Positions 1 to 31,228 of a stretch of 64,000 nt of DNA are shown here, one piece after another. The position numbers and the translations under genes are program-made. The DNA is from Gavia stellata. Lineage: Eukaryota > Chordata > Aves > Gaviiformes > Gaviidae. The stretch's first letter is position 1, and each line of letters begins with the position of its first letter. The notes beneath the pieces are model-generated. The model saw only the letters and a list, made by a program, of their open reading frames with translations. It had not been told where the DNA came from and made no database searches. Location: contig NC_082618.1 in NCBI RefSeq assembly GCF_030936135.1, forward strand, positions 7,165,034-7,229,033, given 5' to 3'.

Positions 1-2159
1 AGCAGCTTGGAGCAAGGAGCGGAGCATCCCCTGCCTGGGGGAGATGCTGGAGCCCACAGGATGGTCAGCCATCCCGGCGGGACCCAGGACGGTCCCGCTG
101 TCCCTTCACAGCATTTTGGAGGTGACGCCAGGGATGCAGCACCAGATGGGGCTACCAGCGGCATTTTGGGTGCCGCAGCCCCCCCCGGCCTCGCTGCCCA
201 TCCCCTGGGATGAGGCGGCTGCAGCACATCGTGCTCAGCCTGCCGAGCGTGGAAGGGGCCTGCCGGGCCGGGGTTAATCTTGTTGTCACACTTTCCCTCC
301 TTCTTGCTGGCTCGGCGCGCTTTGACCCGCTGTGAAATTGTGGCCAACAGCACTGAATATTTTAAGAGCAGCAATGCAGTCATGGCCGCGCGGCGGAGCA
401 GCAAGGCAGGCCGGGAGCGGGGCTGGGCCCTCGCCTCCCCCCTGCCACCGCCAACCCATTAGCACAGTTCAGGGAAACCTAAAAAATTCAAAAGACACTG
501 AAATATGCAGCATTTTGCTCTCTCTGGAAATGACGCGCTTCGCTTCCCAGATGCTCCCGAGTAGGAGGTTGTAAATAAGCGGCTTTATGGCACGGGGGGT
601 GTTGCCGACGGGGCTGCGGGCTGCTGCAGAGCCCAGATTGACACCCCGCTCCCTGTCCTGCCCCTCGCTGGGGACATGCTTGGGTTGGGGACAGACCTAC
701 GCCCACTGGCACCAATGCCCACCCATGCTAGCGCAGTGCGGAGGTACGGGCCGTTAAAGGACCTTCACCTCTCCGTCCTTGGCCTCTGATGGCCACTCTC
801 TGCCCCTTTCCCCCCGGGACATCCCCTAGCCGCATCCCTCCTCCCCTCGGTCGGGTGGCCGGCTGGGATGAGGGTACCGCAGGACCTGACGCAAATGCCT
901 GTCCTCAGCACTTCTGCTATCTGGGACACGGCAGAGCAGCAGCGGCAAGGAATTAAAAAAAAAAAAAAAAAAGGGGGAAAAAAAAAAAGAGAGCCCTATT
1001 TGCATAAACCTCCCAAAAAGAAGAGCTGGAGCCTGAGCACAGAGAGCCGGAGCGGCTGCGAGCATTGGGCGGGGACCACCAGAGATGATAGTGAGTGCAA
1101 TAAGTAGTAGGGGAGCATCACCTGGACCAGGACATGCTTTGCCACCGGGTCCCTGCACGTCCCTGAAGTGCTGCCCCGGGGCTCGACACCCCGTCCAGGA
1201 GTGACATTGGGACACTTTTGCATTCAGGTCTTAAGAGGGCAGATTAATCGCCGTGTGCTGGATCTGTCACGCGCGGGGATATATATTCTTCTTGGAATTT
1301 ACAAGTAGTTCTGTCTGAGAAATAAACAGCCGGAGATAAAAATTACATTGTCACCGTGCAGGTGTGATCGATGGAAGAGACAAGCCCTCCGAGTGCTGGC
1401 GAGCTGCCGCCGGCACAACCCGCCCAGGGAGTACCGGCCCCCGGGGCAGCCGGGAGATGCCGAAGGGGCTCAGGGAAAGGCGGTGGGGTGCGCTCCACCG
1501 ACCCCAGCCCATTGTGTCCCCGTCCCAAAGGCTGGGGAAGGTGGGGATGGCCACCTAGGCCATTCCCAAGCGGGGAAGATGCCGAATCCTGGAGAAACCA
1601 ATGCTGGTGATGGGTGACCACGAGGAGCACCCGCAAAGCGGGCATGGGAAGGATGCCTGGGGCAGAGCAGTCAGTGGCAGAGGGGGATGCAGCCCCCAGG
1701 TCAGCTCCTTGTAAAACCCTCTCGGGCCCCATCTCGAGCCCCCAACGCTCCTCTCCGGTGCGTTTCCAAGGTCAGCGACGGGCAGAAGGCAGAGCCAGGC
1801 AGGCAGCTGCCGCAGCCCCCGGGGACCAAGGTGCGAGGAGGATTAATCTGGTTTTTTGCTGGACCCTGTTCAAGCTTGGTGTCTCCTTCATGTTTCTCTG
1901 CTTCCCGTGGCTGCATTGGCTTTGGCTCAGCTTGTCATGGAGCACATCGCTTGCCGGGGTCACTGCCGCTCCCTGGGGAGGAACAGACATCGGCTCCTTC
2001 ATAGCTTAAATCTGAAGTCGCACTGAAAGCGTTAAAAAAGCACTGCGTGGATCCTCTCCCCGGCCTTCGGCATTCCGAGGAGCCAGGACCCGGCTCGACC
2101 CGCCGGGATGGAGATCCCAAAACCAGCTAGGGCAGCCCAGCAGCTGGTCCCACAACTGC

Positions 2160-2500
2160 CTTCGGTCTATTAATAAACTTGAAGCAGCTGGTGGAGCCTC
2201 CGCCAAGCCGGTCCTCAGAATTTATCCACATTGCTCTGCCTTATCAGCCATGCTTTTCACAAGCACTTAAATTCAGGAGGAAAAGGAAAAAGTGAAATCA
2301 GATAGAAATGCAGGTCTGTTTGCTGTTTTCTCCAATGAAATGGTTCTGGGTAAACAGCAGACGCCTTTGATGAAATCCCAGCAGGCTTAAACAATAAAGC
2401 TGGTTACAAACTCAATCTGGCGCAGATATCAGATCTGAAATTGTTTCAAAAAACATGTCAACATTTTCTAATGCTGCTGCAAAACTTCCTCGGCACCTTG
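2160..2500. other. AT-rich island in RTN4RL1 intron
   Basis: A 340-bp stretch clearly richer in A and T than its surroundings, with several TTAA/TAAA clusters and an AACAATAAAG motif near 2390-2400. It has no open frame of note and no transposon signature. Such islands in GC-rich avian introns are often conserved non-coding elements, but conservation cannot be tested here. Confidence 0.3.
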
Positions 2501-4510
2501 CCACAAGCCTGCGTCTGTGACGCAGGACCCGCGCCGCTGTCCCACCTTGCACCGCTGCTGCCGTAATTCCCGCAGGGAGTCTTTTCCTGGCCCCTCTGCA
2601 CATCCCCCCACCTACCCAAAGGCCCCCGGGCTGCAGGAAGATGCTTGGTATCATCCTGGAGACATGAGATGGTCCTCAAGCTGCCAGGGAAGGACCTTCC
2701 CCGCTCCGTGCTCGGGGCACACCAGGTTGTTTTCCAGCTGTAAATCCAGTCGCCGTCCCCAGGCGCAGCCCGGCCGGGGCTTTGCGGTGCTGGAGGTCTG
2801 GCAGGGTTGAACGAGGGGCATCAGGCAGGGCGGCCGTTCCTCTCATCCCGCGCCAGGGACAGCATTCGGCCCCAGGTTCATCCCAGGTGCCAGCAAGGAC
2901 AATTGACTTTTCCATGGAAAAACAATTTGCAACGCACTGTGGTGGCAGGGAAGTGCAGCCAGGTGCTCCTCTTGAGTTTTGCATCCAGTGTGCCACCCCT
3001 GCATCCCGCTGGGAAACCAGCCACGGCCCAGGGCAGGATGAGGCCGTGTGGTGATACACAGATCCATCTGATGGAACTCCTGGCTGGGGGCACAACTCCG
3101 CCCCTCTCCTAAACCCACGGTGCAGGCTGGGGGGCATGACGGAGACTTTGTCCGGCGGAGGTCGGCTGTGTTGGGGTGACAGGTGATTTGGCAGCTCCCG
3201 TTAACCAGTGCCCCTCTGTCAACATTGGCGTTGGAGCAACAGGGACCATCCAAACTCGGAAAACACATGGAACCAGAGCGGGATGAGGCAGGTCCCACGT
3301 TGGCATCGCCAGTGCAAGTCTGGCAGCGCCTGGCACCGGTGCTTTCCGAACAGCGTCAGTGCCCGGGGTCTCTGGGGGACACCAGAGGACACAGGTCCCC
3401 AGTGGGGACCAAGGCAAGGGGGCAAGAGGCTGTTGAGGAGGAGGAGGCGGCAGGTCTGGTCACACCATGAGCGGGGACAGTGTCTTGGCACCAATTAGGA
3501 AGCTGGCGCCAGCTCCGGGGGTGTCTGAGCCCCCCCCAGGCTCCGTGCCCCCATCCACGAGGAGCTGCTCCCCGAGTGCGGGTGCAGACACTGGCTTTCC
3601 GCGTCAGACCCAACCTTATGCACGCCCCGTCCTGCACCCCTGCGGAAGCCCCCATCCCAGAGCTGATGCCCGACACAGCTCGTGTCCTGTGTGGCAGCAC
3701 GACAAGGGACGGTTGCACTGGAGCAGCAGAGCCCTCATCCCTCCCGAGAGCCGGAGAGGACAAAGGGGACGCAGGAGAGGAGAAGCAGGGCAGGAGGAGG
3801 AGGGGGGCTGGGGCTGGTGGCCCTGGGGGGCACAGGGGGCTGAGCCCCAGCTCCGGCACAGCATGGAGGGGGGGACGTGGCAGACCTGACCCCTCTGCGG
3901 AGGTTGCCTTCGCCATCGATCCCTGCTGCACTCAGGCTCATTAGGGCTGGGGAGCTGCTGCGAGCGGCTGGCGGAGGAGACAGACAGGGAGAGCGCTCGA
4001 CGTGGCTCCCTGGATCGTATTAAATATTTACTTTGTTTTGTTTTGTTTTTCCCAGCTATATTGATCAGAGATGGGGGGGGAGGGGGTTGGATGCTGGGAG
4101 GGAACAGCAGAGTCAACGGCTGAGCTGCAAGACGGGGACAGACCCTGCCAGGGTGCTCCTGATGGCTGCACCCACTCTCCCCAGGGGCACCCGGTGCCAT
4201 CCTCCCTCTCCGCAGAGCGGCTCCCCCCGGAGCCATTCACACCCTCCCAGGGTCTGGATGGGCATCGCCAGCGCAGGGGGGGGCTGCAGCGGGGCGGTTC
4301 CCCCTCCCCATCCCACGCCAGCCCCATCTCGAGGGATGCAGGACTGGGGGATGCCCAACGCAATGGCACCTCATGGCAGGGGGTGTCCCCCCGCCCCGGG
4401 CCGGGAGGTGCTCCCCATGGCCAGACTGGGCCCCGGGAGCGGCCGCGCAGCCGGCGCTGTTTCTATTTCGAGAGGAGCTCTACTGGAAAAGGAACAAAAG
4501 CCGAGGGAAG

Positions 4511-4520
4511 CTATAAATAG
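4511..4520 (+). promoter_or_regulatory. CTATAAATAG element (MEF2-type or TATA-type)
   Basis: The sequence CTATAAATAG matches the MEF2 consensus CTA(A/T)4TAG exactly and is also a strong TATA-box sequence. It sits at the edge of a GC-rich segment, about 30 bases before a pyrimidine-rich CACACCAGC stretch where a start site could lie. No open gene follows on the plus strand, so its role is unknown. Confidence 0.3.
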
Positions 4521-4945
4521 CCACCTCCTTCACACCAGCGCCTCCGCCGCCCCAGCATCCCGCGGCCGGGGTGGGGGGGTCCCGCAGCCTGCCCCACGCT
4601 CGGCCCTGCCATCAAACCCCCACCTCGTTTTCAGGCCAACATCCCCATCCGAAAACCGGAGGGAATAAAGCACTGGGGAATATTTGCCGCCGAAGCAGAA
4701 CTGGCTCTGAACAGCGGTTTGCCAAGTTGCCCGGCGGCTCTGCCCGGCTGCAGCCCGGCTCCCGGGGGGTTTTGCCGCTGCCCCGCCAGGCTCTGCACCC
4801 ACAAACACCCCGCGGGGCCGGATTCAGCCGCCTGCGGATGCTCCTCTCACCCCGGCACAGCCCTCCCTGGCCCTGGCTGCGGCTGGCGGGGAGCAGGGAG
4901 AGCCGAGTGGCTCGGGCAGACCTACTTTCAAGGCTTTAATCCTTT

Positions 4946-5010
4946 TTGCTTAAAGGATCTTTTTTTTTTTCCCCTCTCTTTTTTTCCCCCTTTTTTTTTT
5001 TTCTTTCCAC
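4946..5010. repeat. Polypyrimidine (T/C) tract
   Basis: A nearly pure T/C stretch with T runs of about 10 to 13 separated by C runs. It is simple sequence, followed by an AT-rich segment to about 5230. Confidence 0.7.
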
Positions 5011-8000
5011 GCGGCAAAGATGGGGTCTGATCAGAGGAGAGACGCGGGGAGCTGACAAGCTGCGGAGTACGGAGAGAAAGGAGAAAGAAATACATATTTA
5101 TTACCCTCAATTATTAAAAAATAGATAGCAGCAGATCTTAGGCCCTGGCAGAGGCACTGCGGAGCCGTTTGTCTGAGGACTATTTTGTTTTTTAAATTCC
5201 ACTGAAATTATAATACACCGGGCTTGTTAGCACAAACACCCCGGCACATCCCTGCCGAGGGGGGAAATCATCCCGGCCCCTCTCCCAGCTCTGGTGTGCT
5301 GCCCGGGGGGTGGCTGCATCCAGCACCCCATGGGCTGCTGAATTTGCAGGCAGCGAGGAGGCAGGGCGGCTCGGGGGGCAGGAGCCGGCAGCGGCAGGCA
5401 GCGGATGCAGCCGGCAGCCTTTGCCCCCCTCAGCCTTCACACCGGGGGATCAGAGGGGCTCTGCCCCGCGCAACCACATCCCCATGCCCAGATGCTCATT
5501 GACGCCCAGCCAGGCGAAGGTCTCATCGCAGGGCCAAAAAGCACTGGGCTATTCTCCATGCATGAGGATGGGCTTTGCACCCCTGGGATGGACCATGGGG
5601 GTCCCACGGCCACGGGACCGGGGTTTCCCCAAGCAAACCGGTGTAATTGCCGCTGGAAAAAAAAAAAAGCGGTTCCCAAGTGCAGCACACGGGGCTGGCA
5701 GAGCTGCTGGCACCTCCCCTCCGCTTGCAGGGCTGCCTCCGTAAGGAACCCTGCCAGCGCAGCAGCCAAATTCCCTCCTGCTGCTGCACCCCGGTAAACA
5801 ACGGCTGCAGCCTCCCCGTGTGATAGTGATGCTGGGACTTGGGGTGCACATGGAGCATCTCTGACACCCTCCAGCTCCGGCGCCCCGCTCTCCCCACAGC
5901 CAGGCACCGTCGGGATGCGATGGACCACCATGGAGCCCCAGCCTACTGTGCCATCACCTCCGCAGGGATGAAACCCGCTGCCGTCCCATCCTGCTGGCCA
6001 CGAGCCGGGGAGAGACGCGGCTCTGAGTGCAACCGGCTTTCGGTGCTGGGAGTCACCAGGACGGTCACGACACTACCAGCCTGGGCAGGAGCATCGCAAG
6101 AAGCCGCTCACCAAAGCTGGGCTGGCTCCGAGCCACCCAAGCAAGCAGCCGGCGGGCACATGTGCTGTTAAAGAGGAAAAGGAGCTTTCTACACCAAATG
6201 GAGCATTTTCTGCTTAATAACCCCCCAATCCTAATCTGCGCAAAGAAGATTGCCCCCTGCATCTCCCTGTCCTGCATCTGCTGCTTGCTGCTGCCCACAC
6301 TTTACAAGCGGGCAGCGCCGTGGCTGCCGGATCGGCATGCGGCACGTGCCAAGCTGTGCCCTGCCCTCGGCGAAACAGGCAGGAGAAAGACTGACCGCCG
6401 GGGAGGGCATGCGATGACCAGCGCCGGGCGCAGGCGTTTCCTCCGTCAGTGTCGAGCCTCCATCATTTGTCATCAGTAAAAATAATATTCCTAAAAGTGT
6501 CCCCCCTGATTGCCGGGCGTCAGGCGCAGGGCTGTGGGTTTCCATGGTGATGCCTTTCCGTAGGGATGGTACGGGGGGATCGGCGCTTCCTCAATTTGGG
6601 AGATGGGATGCGGTGCCACCATCCGGAGCAGGGACAGCACCGGCCATTCTGCCAGCGGAGGGACCTGGGGCCAAGCTGGCTTGTCCCCCCTTGGGCTTGG
6701 GCAGCATCACCCAAAACAGCGGGGAAGGAGCACCCTCATCGGAGAGGATATGGATGCTCCTGCATCTCAGCGGTGCCCCCGGGGCCATGCCCTGCACCCC
6801 CTGCCCACGCTGGCACACAGAACCCCCGGCTCCTCCTCACTGACCCCCACCAGTGTCCCGCTTGCTGCCGGCCCCACGGCTCTCCCGGTGGCCTCCCAGC
6901 CTCCCGCTTGTTGCCGCCGCTCTTAAATCAGACGCCAGCCTCCTTCGGTGTGTGCCGGGTCAGGGCAGCACCTCGCCCGTCCCGCAGGGAACCCAAACAG
7001 CCGCTACCATTGCTCGGGTGCTGGCACCTCGCCTGCCTGCCGCTGCCTGCTGCTGCCTGCCGCTCCACCAAAGTGCTTTTAAAGACATAATCTGCTGTTA
7101 ATAACCAGAGTTTATACCGAACGCGGCTAAGCCCTGGGATTGCACTTTGCAAACAAAGCCCGAGTTTTCAGCTGTTTGGGGGTGACTGGAGCAGCTCCTT
7201 GCGTCACCCTGGGGTGCCCCGATATGGGGCAGGTGGCTGCCCCCAGTGACAAGAGGCTGAAGCGGCCATGTCCTGGCTGTCACTCCTCAGCAAGGGGGGT
7301 TTGCCTCCACGCTGCTACAGGGCTGGCTGGGGGCACCACCGGGAGCTGGGGACACCCCGATTGGGGGTGGCCCTGGCCGTAACCGGCCACCACCGTATCC
7401 CTCCAGGCTCCCACGCTTCCCTGCCTGGTTTCTGCCTCCAAACACGGTTTTGGCTTTTGCTGTCAAAACCCATCAGCGCTCCAGCTGTGTTCAGCAGCCC
7501 AAGTCCCTGCCTGGCCCCAGAGCGACTACGTCCCGCTCACAGCCTCATCCTGCAAATCACGGGGACCCACTGCTCGCGGCTCTGGCCTGCGCCACCCGCT
7601 CTGGCACCGCCAGGTGCCTTGGGGAAAGGTGGGTGTGAAATCACACCGGAAAATGCATATTTTTACGTCTCCCCGGCAGGTTTACTGGTGTTTTTAGGGC
7701 AGCGCTTCGAGGCCACCTGGAGTGTCACCCGCAGCCTCGGGCATCCAGATGGGACCGCAGGGCACCAGGTGTGGCACTTTAAGCAAAAGGTGGGAATAAC
7801 ATTCAGCGGAGCGTGGCTGCAGCTCTGACCCTGCCGGGCTCCATCAGCATGGGTCACCGAGCGGCAATAGCTCCTTCGCACCCTGGCTCCAGGTCCAGGC
7901 AGGTCTTGCCTGCTTGAGCCCCCCTCATTCCCCCCCAGCACCACGGCAGGGACAGCCTGGGTGGCATCCTGACCGCCCTCCCCAGCCACCCCCCTTGCTT

Positions 8001-8984
8001 CACCAGGCACGGAGAGCTTGTGGCTTCCTCTCAGCTCTTTAGGAAATTAAACTTTTATAAGCAGAAAGGTTTCTGGGCTCTCGGCTCCCTGGCGCAGGAA
8101 CCGCAGCCCAGCCTGTGCCCGCACCCTGCCCGCCGGCTGCTCCCCTGCAGGGAGGGATGGGGGCTGGACACCCCGTCGATGGGCTGAGCGATGGCGGGGA
8201 CATGGCTGCCCGTGACCTTGCTGTCATCCTTGACCTGGAAATTTCCTTCTCCTGTGTCTCCAGCATTGCACTCCTGCCTGCAGCCACCTCCGGCAGGGTG
8301 CACGGCACAGCACCGGCCCCGCCGACACCTCACCCGGGCTGGAGCTGCACCCCACACTGTCACCCACTGCCATGCCAACGATGATGACCCAGTGCCCAAA
8401 ATCCACCCCGAATCCCACCGGGGCTGCGTGGTGCCTCTGTGGCTGGAGCTCACAGGAGGCCCAAAATGCCCCCGGGGCATCGCAGCGCTGCCCTGGCTAT
8501 GTCGCTGCTGCCCGTCCTGCTGCGCATCTCCAGCAGCATACACCTTTGCCTCACATGGTACCATGCACGAAGCTGTCCCCCCACGAGCGGGCACGCAGAG
8601 CTGCTTCCCCTGGGGACATGGCCAGCGGGTCCCCCAAGCCCTGCCACATCCCCCAGACCCAAACCCAACCCCGGTCCCCGGCAGCTGGACAGGGAAGGCG
8701 GTGGCAGTGCCACCATCAGCCTGAGCTTCCTCCCACCAGCACAGCCTCGCGCTGCCGCGTCCCTCAACAATGCCAACCGCTCCCAAGCCCCGCCGAGGGG
8801 TTTGGCCCCAGCCCCACGCCCCGGGCGGCAGCTCCCTCCCTCTCCCCTCGTCCCCGTCATGGGGTGTCCCCTCTGCACCCTGCTTGGGGCAAATGCTGGG
8901 GACAGGGACCCCCTGCCTGGGGACACCTGGCCACGGCGAGACAGGGAGGGGAGAGCCTCTTGCTGGGATGGAGGCCTCCTCTAA

Positions 8985-9260
8985 CTGCCTGTTGAATTAT
9001 TCAGGAATGGCATTAACTTATAAATGAGTGTGTTTGACTGATTTTGTGGTTGATGTACAGATAAATTCTAATGAAAGACAGCTACAAGATTTTAAATTAT
9101 TAATTAGACTGCCACTTAACAAAGCCTATTTGGCACTCTATTTCCTTGCTTAACAAGACAAAAACTTTAAGAATAGGTTTTGCATTAGCCCACAGGCTCT
9201 TCAATTTGCATTTTGTTTTTCTAGCTCCAGAAATGAAAGCTGTAGATCCTGACCTTAACA
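8985..9260. promoter_or_regulatory. AT-rich island, candidate enhancer
   Basis: About 275 bp of strongly AT-rich sequence embedded abruptly in GC-rich DNA. It contains the homeodomain-type core ATTAATTAG near 9098 and a perfect octamer ATTTGCAT at 9204-9211, plus TTAACAAAG and TTTTAAATTATTAA stretches. It has no coding frame and no repeat signature. The motif content fits a developmental enhancer of the RTN4RL1 intron; this is inference from composition and motifs only. Confidence 0.4.
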
Positions 9261-10069
9261 GGCTACCCCTGGTGGGATGCAACCCTGCCGGCAGCCCCGC
9301 CGCCTGCCTCCACCTCGGGCTCCCGGTTTGCCAGCCTGGATGATGCTTTTCCTCCAGCTGGCAGCACTGGGGCTGAGAACTGGGGCTGGGAACCGGGGCT
9401 GCTCTGAGGGCTGGGGGTTTATTCTCAAGATCGTCAACCCGGTTGGGTTAATATGCCGAACAAAGCCGAGGTGGAAGCCGGAGAGAGGAACATCTGAGCA
9501 CAAAGCCCCGCAGCCACAAGGTGACATTCCCCCCAGTGGGAAAAAGCATCCCCCGGGGAAGCAGCGGGGGCTCTGCCCTGCCCAGGGGTCTGCACCCCAA
9601 TGCGAGGGGCTGCGGGCGCGGCATTGGCACCTTCTCCTGCTGCCGGAGCCTCGCCAGAGAGGGGCATGTGGTGGTGGTGGCGGCGAGGGCTGGGCCGGGG
9701 GCTGCGCAGCTACCCCCTCCCTGGGACGTGGGATGGGAGCAGGGGGGTCCAGCCGGGGTCCCCCCGCATGACACCACTGTCCCCGGCATCTCCCCGGGAC
9801 TGGCCCAGGCGCAGTGGGGCCGGGGGTCCTGCCCCCCCCCTCCCGCCCCGGACCCCCTCGGGAGGGACGGCTTCTCCCCTCGCTGTGATGTCAAAAAGCT
9901 CCCCTATGATGTCCCAGGCGGTTGCCATGGAAATAACGTGATGTCACAGCGAAGCGAATCTCCTCGGGGGGGCGGAACGGGACGGCTCGCCCCAACTTCC
10001 CCGCCGAACCCCTCGCGTCCCCCGGTGAGCCCCATGGCTCCTTCCCTCACCCCGGAAGACGAGCACCGA

Positions 10070-10260
10070 TCCCCCCCCGGGACCCGCCGTGCCCCCGGCG
10101 CCTCGGGACCCGCCGTGCCCCGCTGCCCCCCCGCGCCCGCCGCAGCCCCGCTGCCTCCGGGACCCGCCGTCCCCAGGTGCCCGCGGGACCCGCCGTGTCC
10201 CCGGTCCTGCGGGACCCGGCGCCTGCCACGCTCCTCCCGGTCCCCCCCCGCCCCGTTCCC
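10070..10260. repeat. Degenerate GC-rich tandem repeat
   Basis: Several imperfect copies of a unit built on GGGACCCGCCGT followed by a C-rich spacer. This low-complexity array explains the long open frames seen here on both strands. Confidence 0.6.
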
Positions 10261-10475
10261 GTCGCGCTGCGCTCCCGCCGTGCGCTGCCGACGCCGCTCC
10301 CCGGGGACCCCGGGGGGTGCCCGAGCCTCGGTGGCGGCGGCGGCGCCGGTAACGCGGCGGCGGCGGGGGGCGCCCGGCGGCGCGGCCCCAACTTCGGCGG
10401 GGAGACAAACTTCGGGGCCGGCCCCGCTGCCTCCGGTGCCCGCGGTACCCGGTGCCCTCCCGGTGCGGCGCTCAC

Positions 10476-10488
10476 CTTGGCGGAGCAT
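10476..10488 (-). CDS. RTN4RL1: RTN4RL1 exon 1, coding part (4 codons + 1 base)
   Basis: On the minus strand ATG CTC CGC CAA G is followed directly by a consensus donor GTGAGC (10475-10470), giving Met-Leu-Arg-Gln and a phase-1 intron. RTN4RL1 (Nogo receptor-like 1, NgR3) is a GPI-anchored leucine-rich-repeat protein of neurons. From memory its human form begins MLRKG and, like RTN4R, its first coding exon holds only a few codons with the rest in exon 2. The location just left of DPH1, facing away from it, is as in human 17p13.3. The call rests on position, the MLR start and splice phase, not on a domain, so it is moderately sure. The remaining coding sequence is outside the window. Confidence 0.6.
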
Positions 10489-10808
10489 CTTGGAGCCGGG
10501 GCGGGCGCGGTCTCCCGGCGGCGGCGGCGGCGGCAGAGGCGCTTAAAGCCGCGGGCGCGGCGGCGGCGAGCGGTAGCGGCAGCGGTGGCTGCTGCTGCAC
10601 CGGGAACGCGGAGCCGGGGCCCGGGCGAGCGGCCCCCGCGGGGGCATGGCGGGCCGAGCCGCAGCGGCACCGGGGAGCGCCGGCCCCGGAGCACGGGGGA
10701 GCGCCGACCGCGCCTCTACCCGCCGCGCGTCCCGCCACCGGCTTTTAGGGGGAAGCCGCCCCCTCGGGGCTGGGGCCGCCGCCGCCCCCCACCCCCTCGG
10801 GCCGAGCC

Positions 10809-10814
10809 TATAAA
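10809..10814 (+). promoter_or_regulatory. Plus-strand TATA box in the CpG island
   Basis: TATAAA followed by GGGG lies inside the CpG island and points toward DPH1, about 1.35 kb before the DPH1 ATG. A start site would be near 10840. It could drive a transcript divergent from RTN4RL1 or an alternative DPH1 leader; no donor was assigned. Confidence 0.3.
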
Positions 10815-10892
10815 GGGGCGCCCGGTGCCGGTGCCGCGCTGCCTGCAGCGGCGGGCAGGGCTGGGCAGGGCGGGGCGGGGCAGCGACGGGGC

Positions 10893-10932
10893 GGGCAGGG
10901 CTGGGCTGGGCTGGGCTGGGCTGGGCTGGGCG
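10893..10932. repeat. (GGGCT)n microsatellite
   Basis: About seven tandem copies of the pentamer GGGCT on the plus strand, continuing a GGGCAGGGCT-rich stretch. The G runs could form G-quadruplexes. Confidence 0.85.
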
Positions 10933-11094
10933 AGCCCGGCCGGGCCCCCCCTTCCTCCGCCGCCACCGCCTCTCCCGCCTCCCGTGGACAGTTCGTGAAA
11001 GTGCCGCTGCTCCCGTTCCCCGCGCCGCCCCCCGCACCCCGGCCCCCTCCGCCCCACCGCGGGGCATGGCCCAGCGCCGCCCGCCCGGGGCTCT

Positions 11095-11790
11095 GCGGTG
11101 CCCCCGGGACCGGCTGTCACCCCCGCCCCATCGCCATCCCCTCCGCCCCCCCGGTGCCCCGGTATCCCACCGGGGCTATGCCGACCCGCGCCCGCCGGGG
11201 TCCCCGCTGCCTCTGCCGTGCCGTCTGCCCAGCACCGTCCCTGCCGCCTCCCGGGGACCTGCCGTCCCCTCCGCCCCTTATCGTCCCCTCCGCCCCCCGG
11301 GGTCCCGCCGTGGTCCGCCCACCCGATCGGGGTCCCGGCTGTCCCCGCCATCCCCTCCGCCCAGGCACCGTCCCTGCCGCCCCCCCGGGGTCCCTGCCGC
11401 CCCCCACGGTGCCCTCTGCCCCTTATCGTCCCCTCCGCCCTACCGGGTCCTTGCTATCCCACCGGGGTCACGCATGCCCCACCGGGAGCTCTGCTGTCCC
11501 CTCTGCCCCCCCCGGTCCTTTCTGTCCCCGCACTCCCCGTCGGGGTCCCGACACTCCACCGGGACCCCGCTGCCCCCGGGCTGTCCCTCCTGCCCCTCGG
11601 GGGTCCCTCCCGCCCCGTCCCCTCTGCCCCACCGGGGGTCCCGTTGTCCCACCGCGAGCGCTGATGTCCCCACTGCCCCGCCGGGGTCCCCGCTGTCCCC
11701 GGGAAGTCTCTGCTGCCTCCCCGGTTCCCTGTCGCCCCCGGGGGTCCCCGCTGTCCCCGGGTCCCTCCTGCCCCACGCCTCGCAGGGACT
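11095..11790. repeat. Degenerate C-rich minisatellite
   Basis: About 700 bp of imperfect repetition of units like CCGGGGTCCC plus GCTGTCCCC. The composition is almost stop-free, which creates open frames above 180 codons on both strands that have no family resemblance. It lies between the RTN4RL1 and DPH1 starts. Confidence 0.65.
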
Positions 11791-12142
11791 TGGCTTCTGC
11801 CCCGCCACACGGGTGGGGAGGGACACGCATCCGTCACCACGGCAACGGCCCCGGAGCCCCGTCCCCACGTTGAAGTGGGACCGGCAGCCCCGGGGCTATA
11901 AGCACCGCGGGGGATGCGGCGGCACCACGGCCCCAACGTTAGGAGCGGCAGCCCCGACATCGCAGCGCTTGGCACAGCCCGCTGCACACCCAGGGGCCGG
12001 CCGGCACCGTCCCGGGACCCATCGGTCCCCGCTGCACCTCCCGTCCCGTCGGGGCCCGGCGGCGCGCTCCCGCACTCGATCTTTCGTCCAGCGACTGCTT
12101 TGGCCTAGTGCGGGGCTCGCTTAGTGCTGCCTTCCCCGCCTT

Positions 12143-12148
12143 CACGTG
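12143..12148. promoter_or_regulatory. DPH1: E-box CACGTG upstream of the DPH1 start
   Basis: A palindromic CACGTG E-box (MYC/MAX or USF type) lies 10 bases before the DPH1 ATG, in the presumed core promoter or 5' UTR. The preceding 11800-12142 stretch is GC-rich, without a clear TATA box. Confidence 0.4.
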
Positions 12149-12158
12149 CTCCAGAGCC

Positions 12159-31228
<19,070 letters not shown>

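Larger units (their letters stand above)
1..10475 (-). other. RTN4RL1: RTN4RL1 intron 1 (inferred), no coding exon seen
   Basis: No exon with a conserved protein was found on either strand. The stretch lies downstream (on the minus strand) of a splice donor that follows a four-codon first exon matching RTN4RL1, and conserved synteny places RTN4RL1 next to DPH1, so it is read as that gene's intron 1. The second exon, with all the leucine-rich repeats, would lie off the left edge. The content is GC-rich background with AT-rich islands (near 1220-1360, 2160-2500, 4015-4060, 5080-5230, 6160-6260, 8985-9260), an A-rich tract at 955-990 and a T/C tract near 4950-5008. Many open frames exist on both strands but none resembles a known family. 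Confidence 0.5.
10489..10990 (-). promoter_or_regulatory. RTN4RL1: CpG island, RTN4RL1 5' UTR/promoter
   Basis: Very CpG-dense, GC-rich DNA directly upstream of the RTN4RL1 start on the minus strand, with GGCGG runs typical of SP1-bound TATA-less promoters. It also holds a (GGGCT)n array and a plus-strand TATA-like box, listed separately. The exact start site cannot be read from the sequence. Confidence 0.5.

Noticed and set aside
9521-10546. Open frame of 341 codons, with long frames on the opposite strand too
   Set aside because: Composed of repeated proline/arginine-rich stretches from a GC-rich tandem repeat and CpG island; no family resemblance.
11066-12124. Open frame of 352 codons before DPH1
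   Set aside because: Lies in a degenerate C-rich minisatellite that is nearly stop-free in several frames; no domain.
12108-12158. Upstream extension of the DPH1 frame
   Set aside because: It begins with GTG, not ATG; the ATG at 12159 has a strong context and gives an N-terminus aligned with the MAA of human DPH1.
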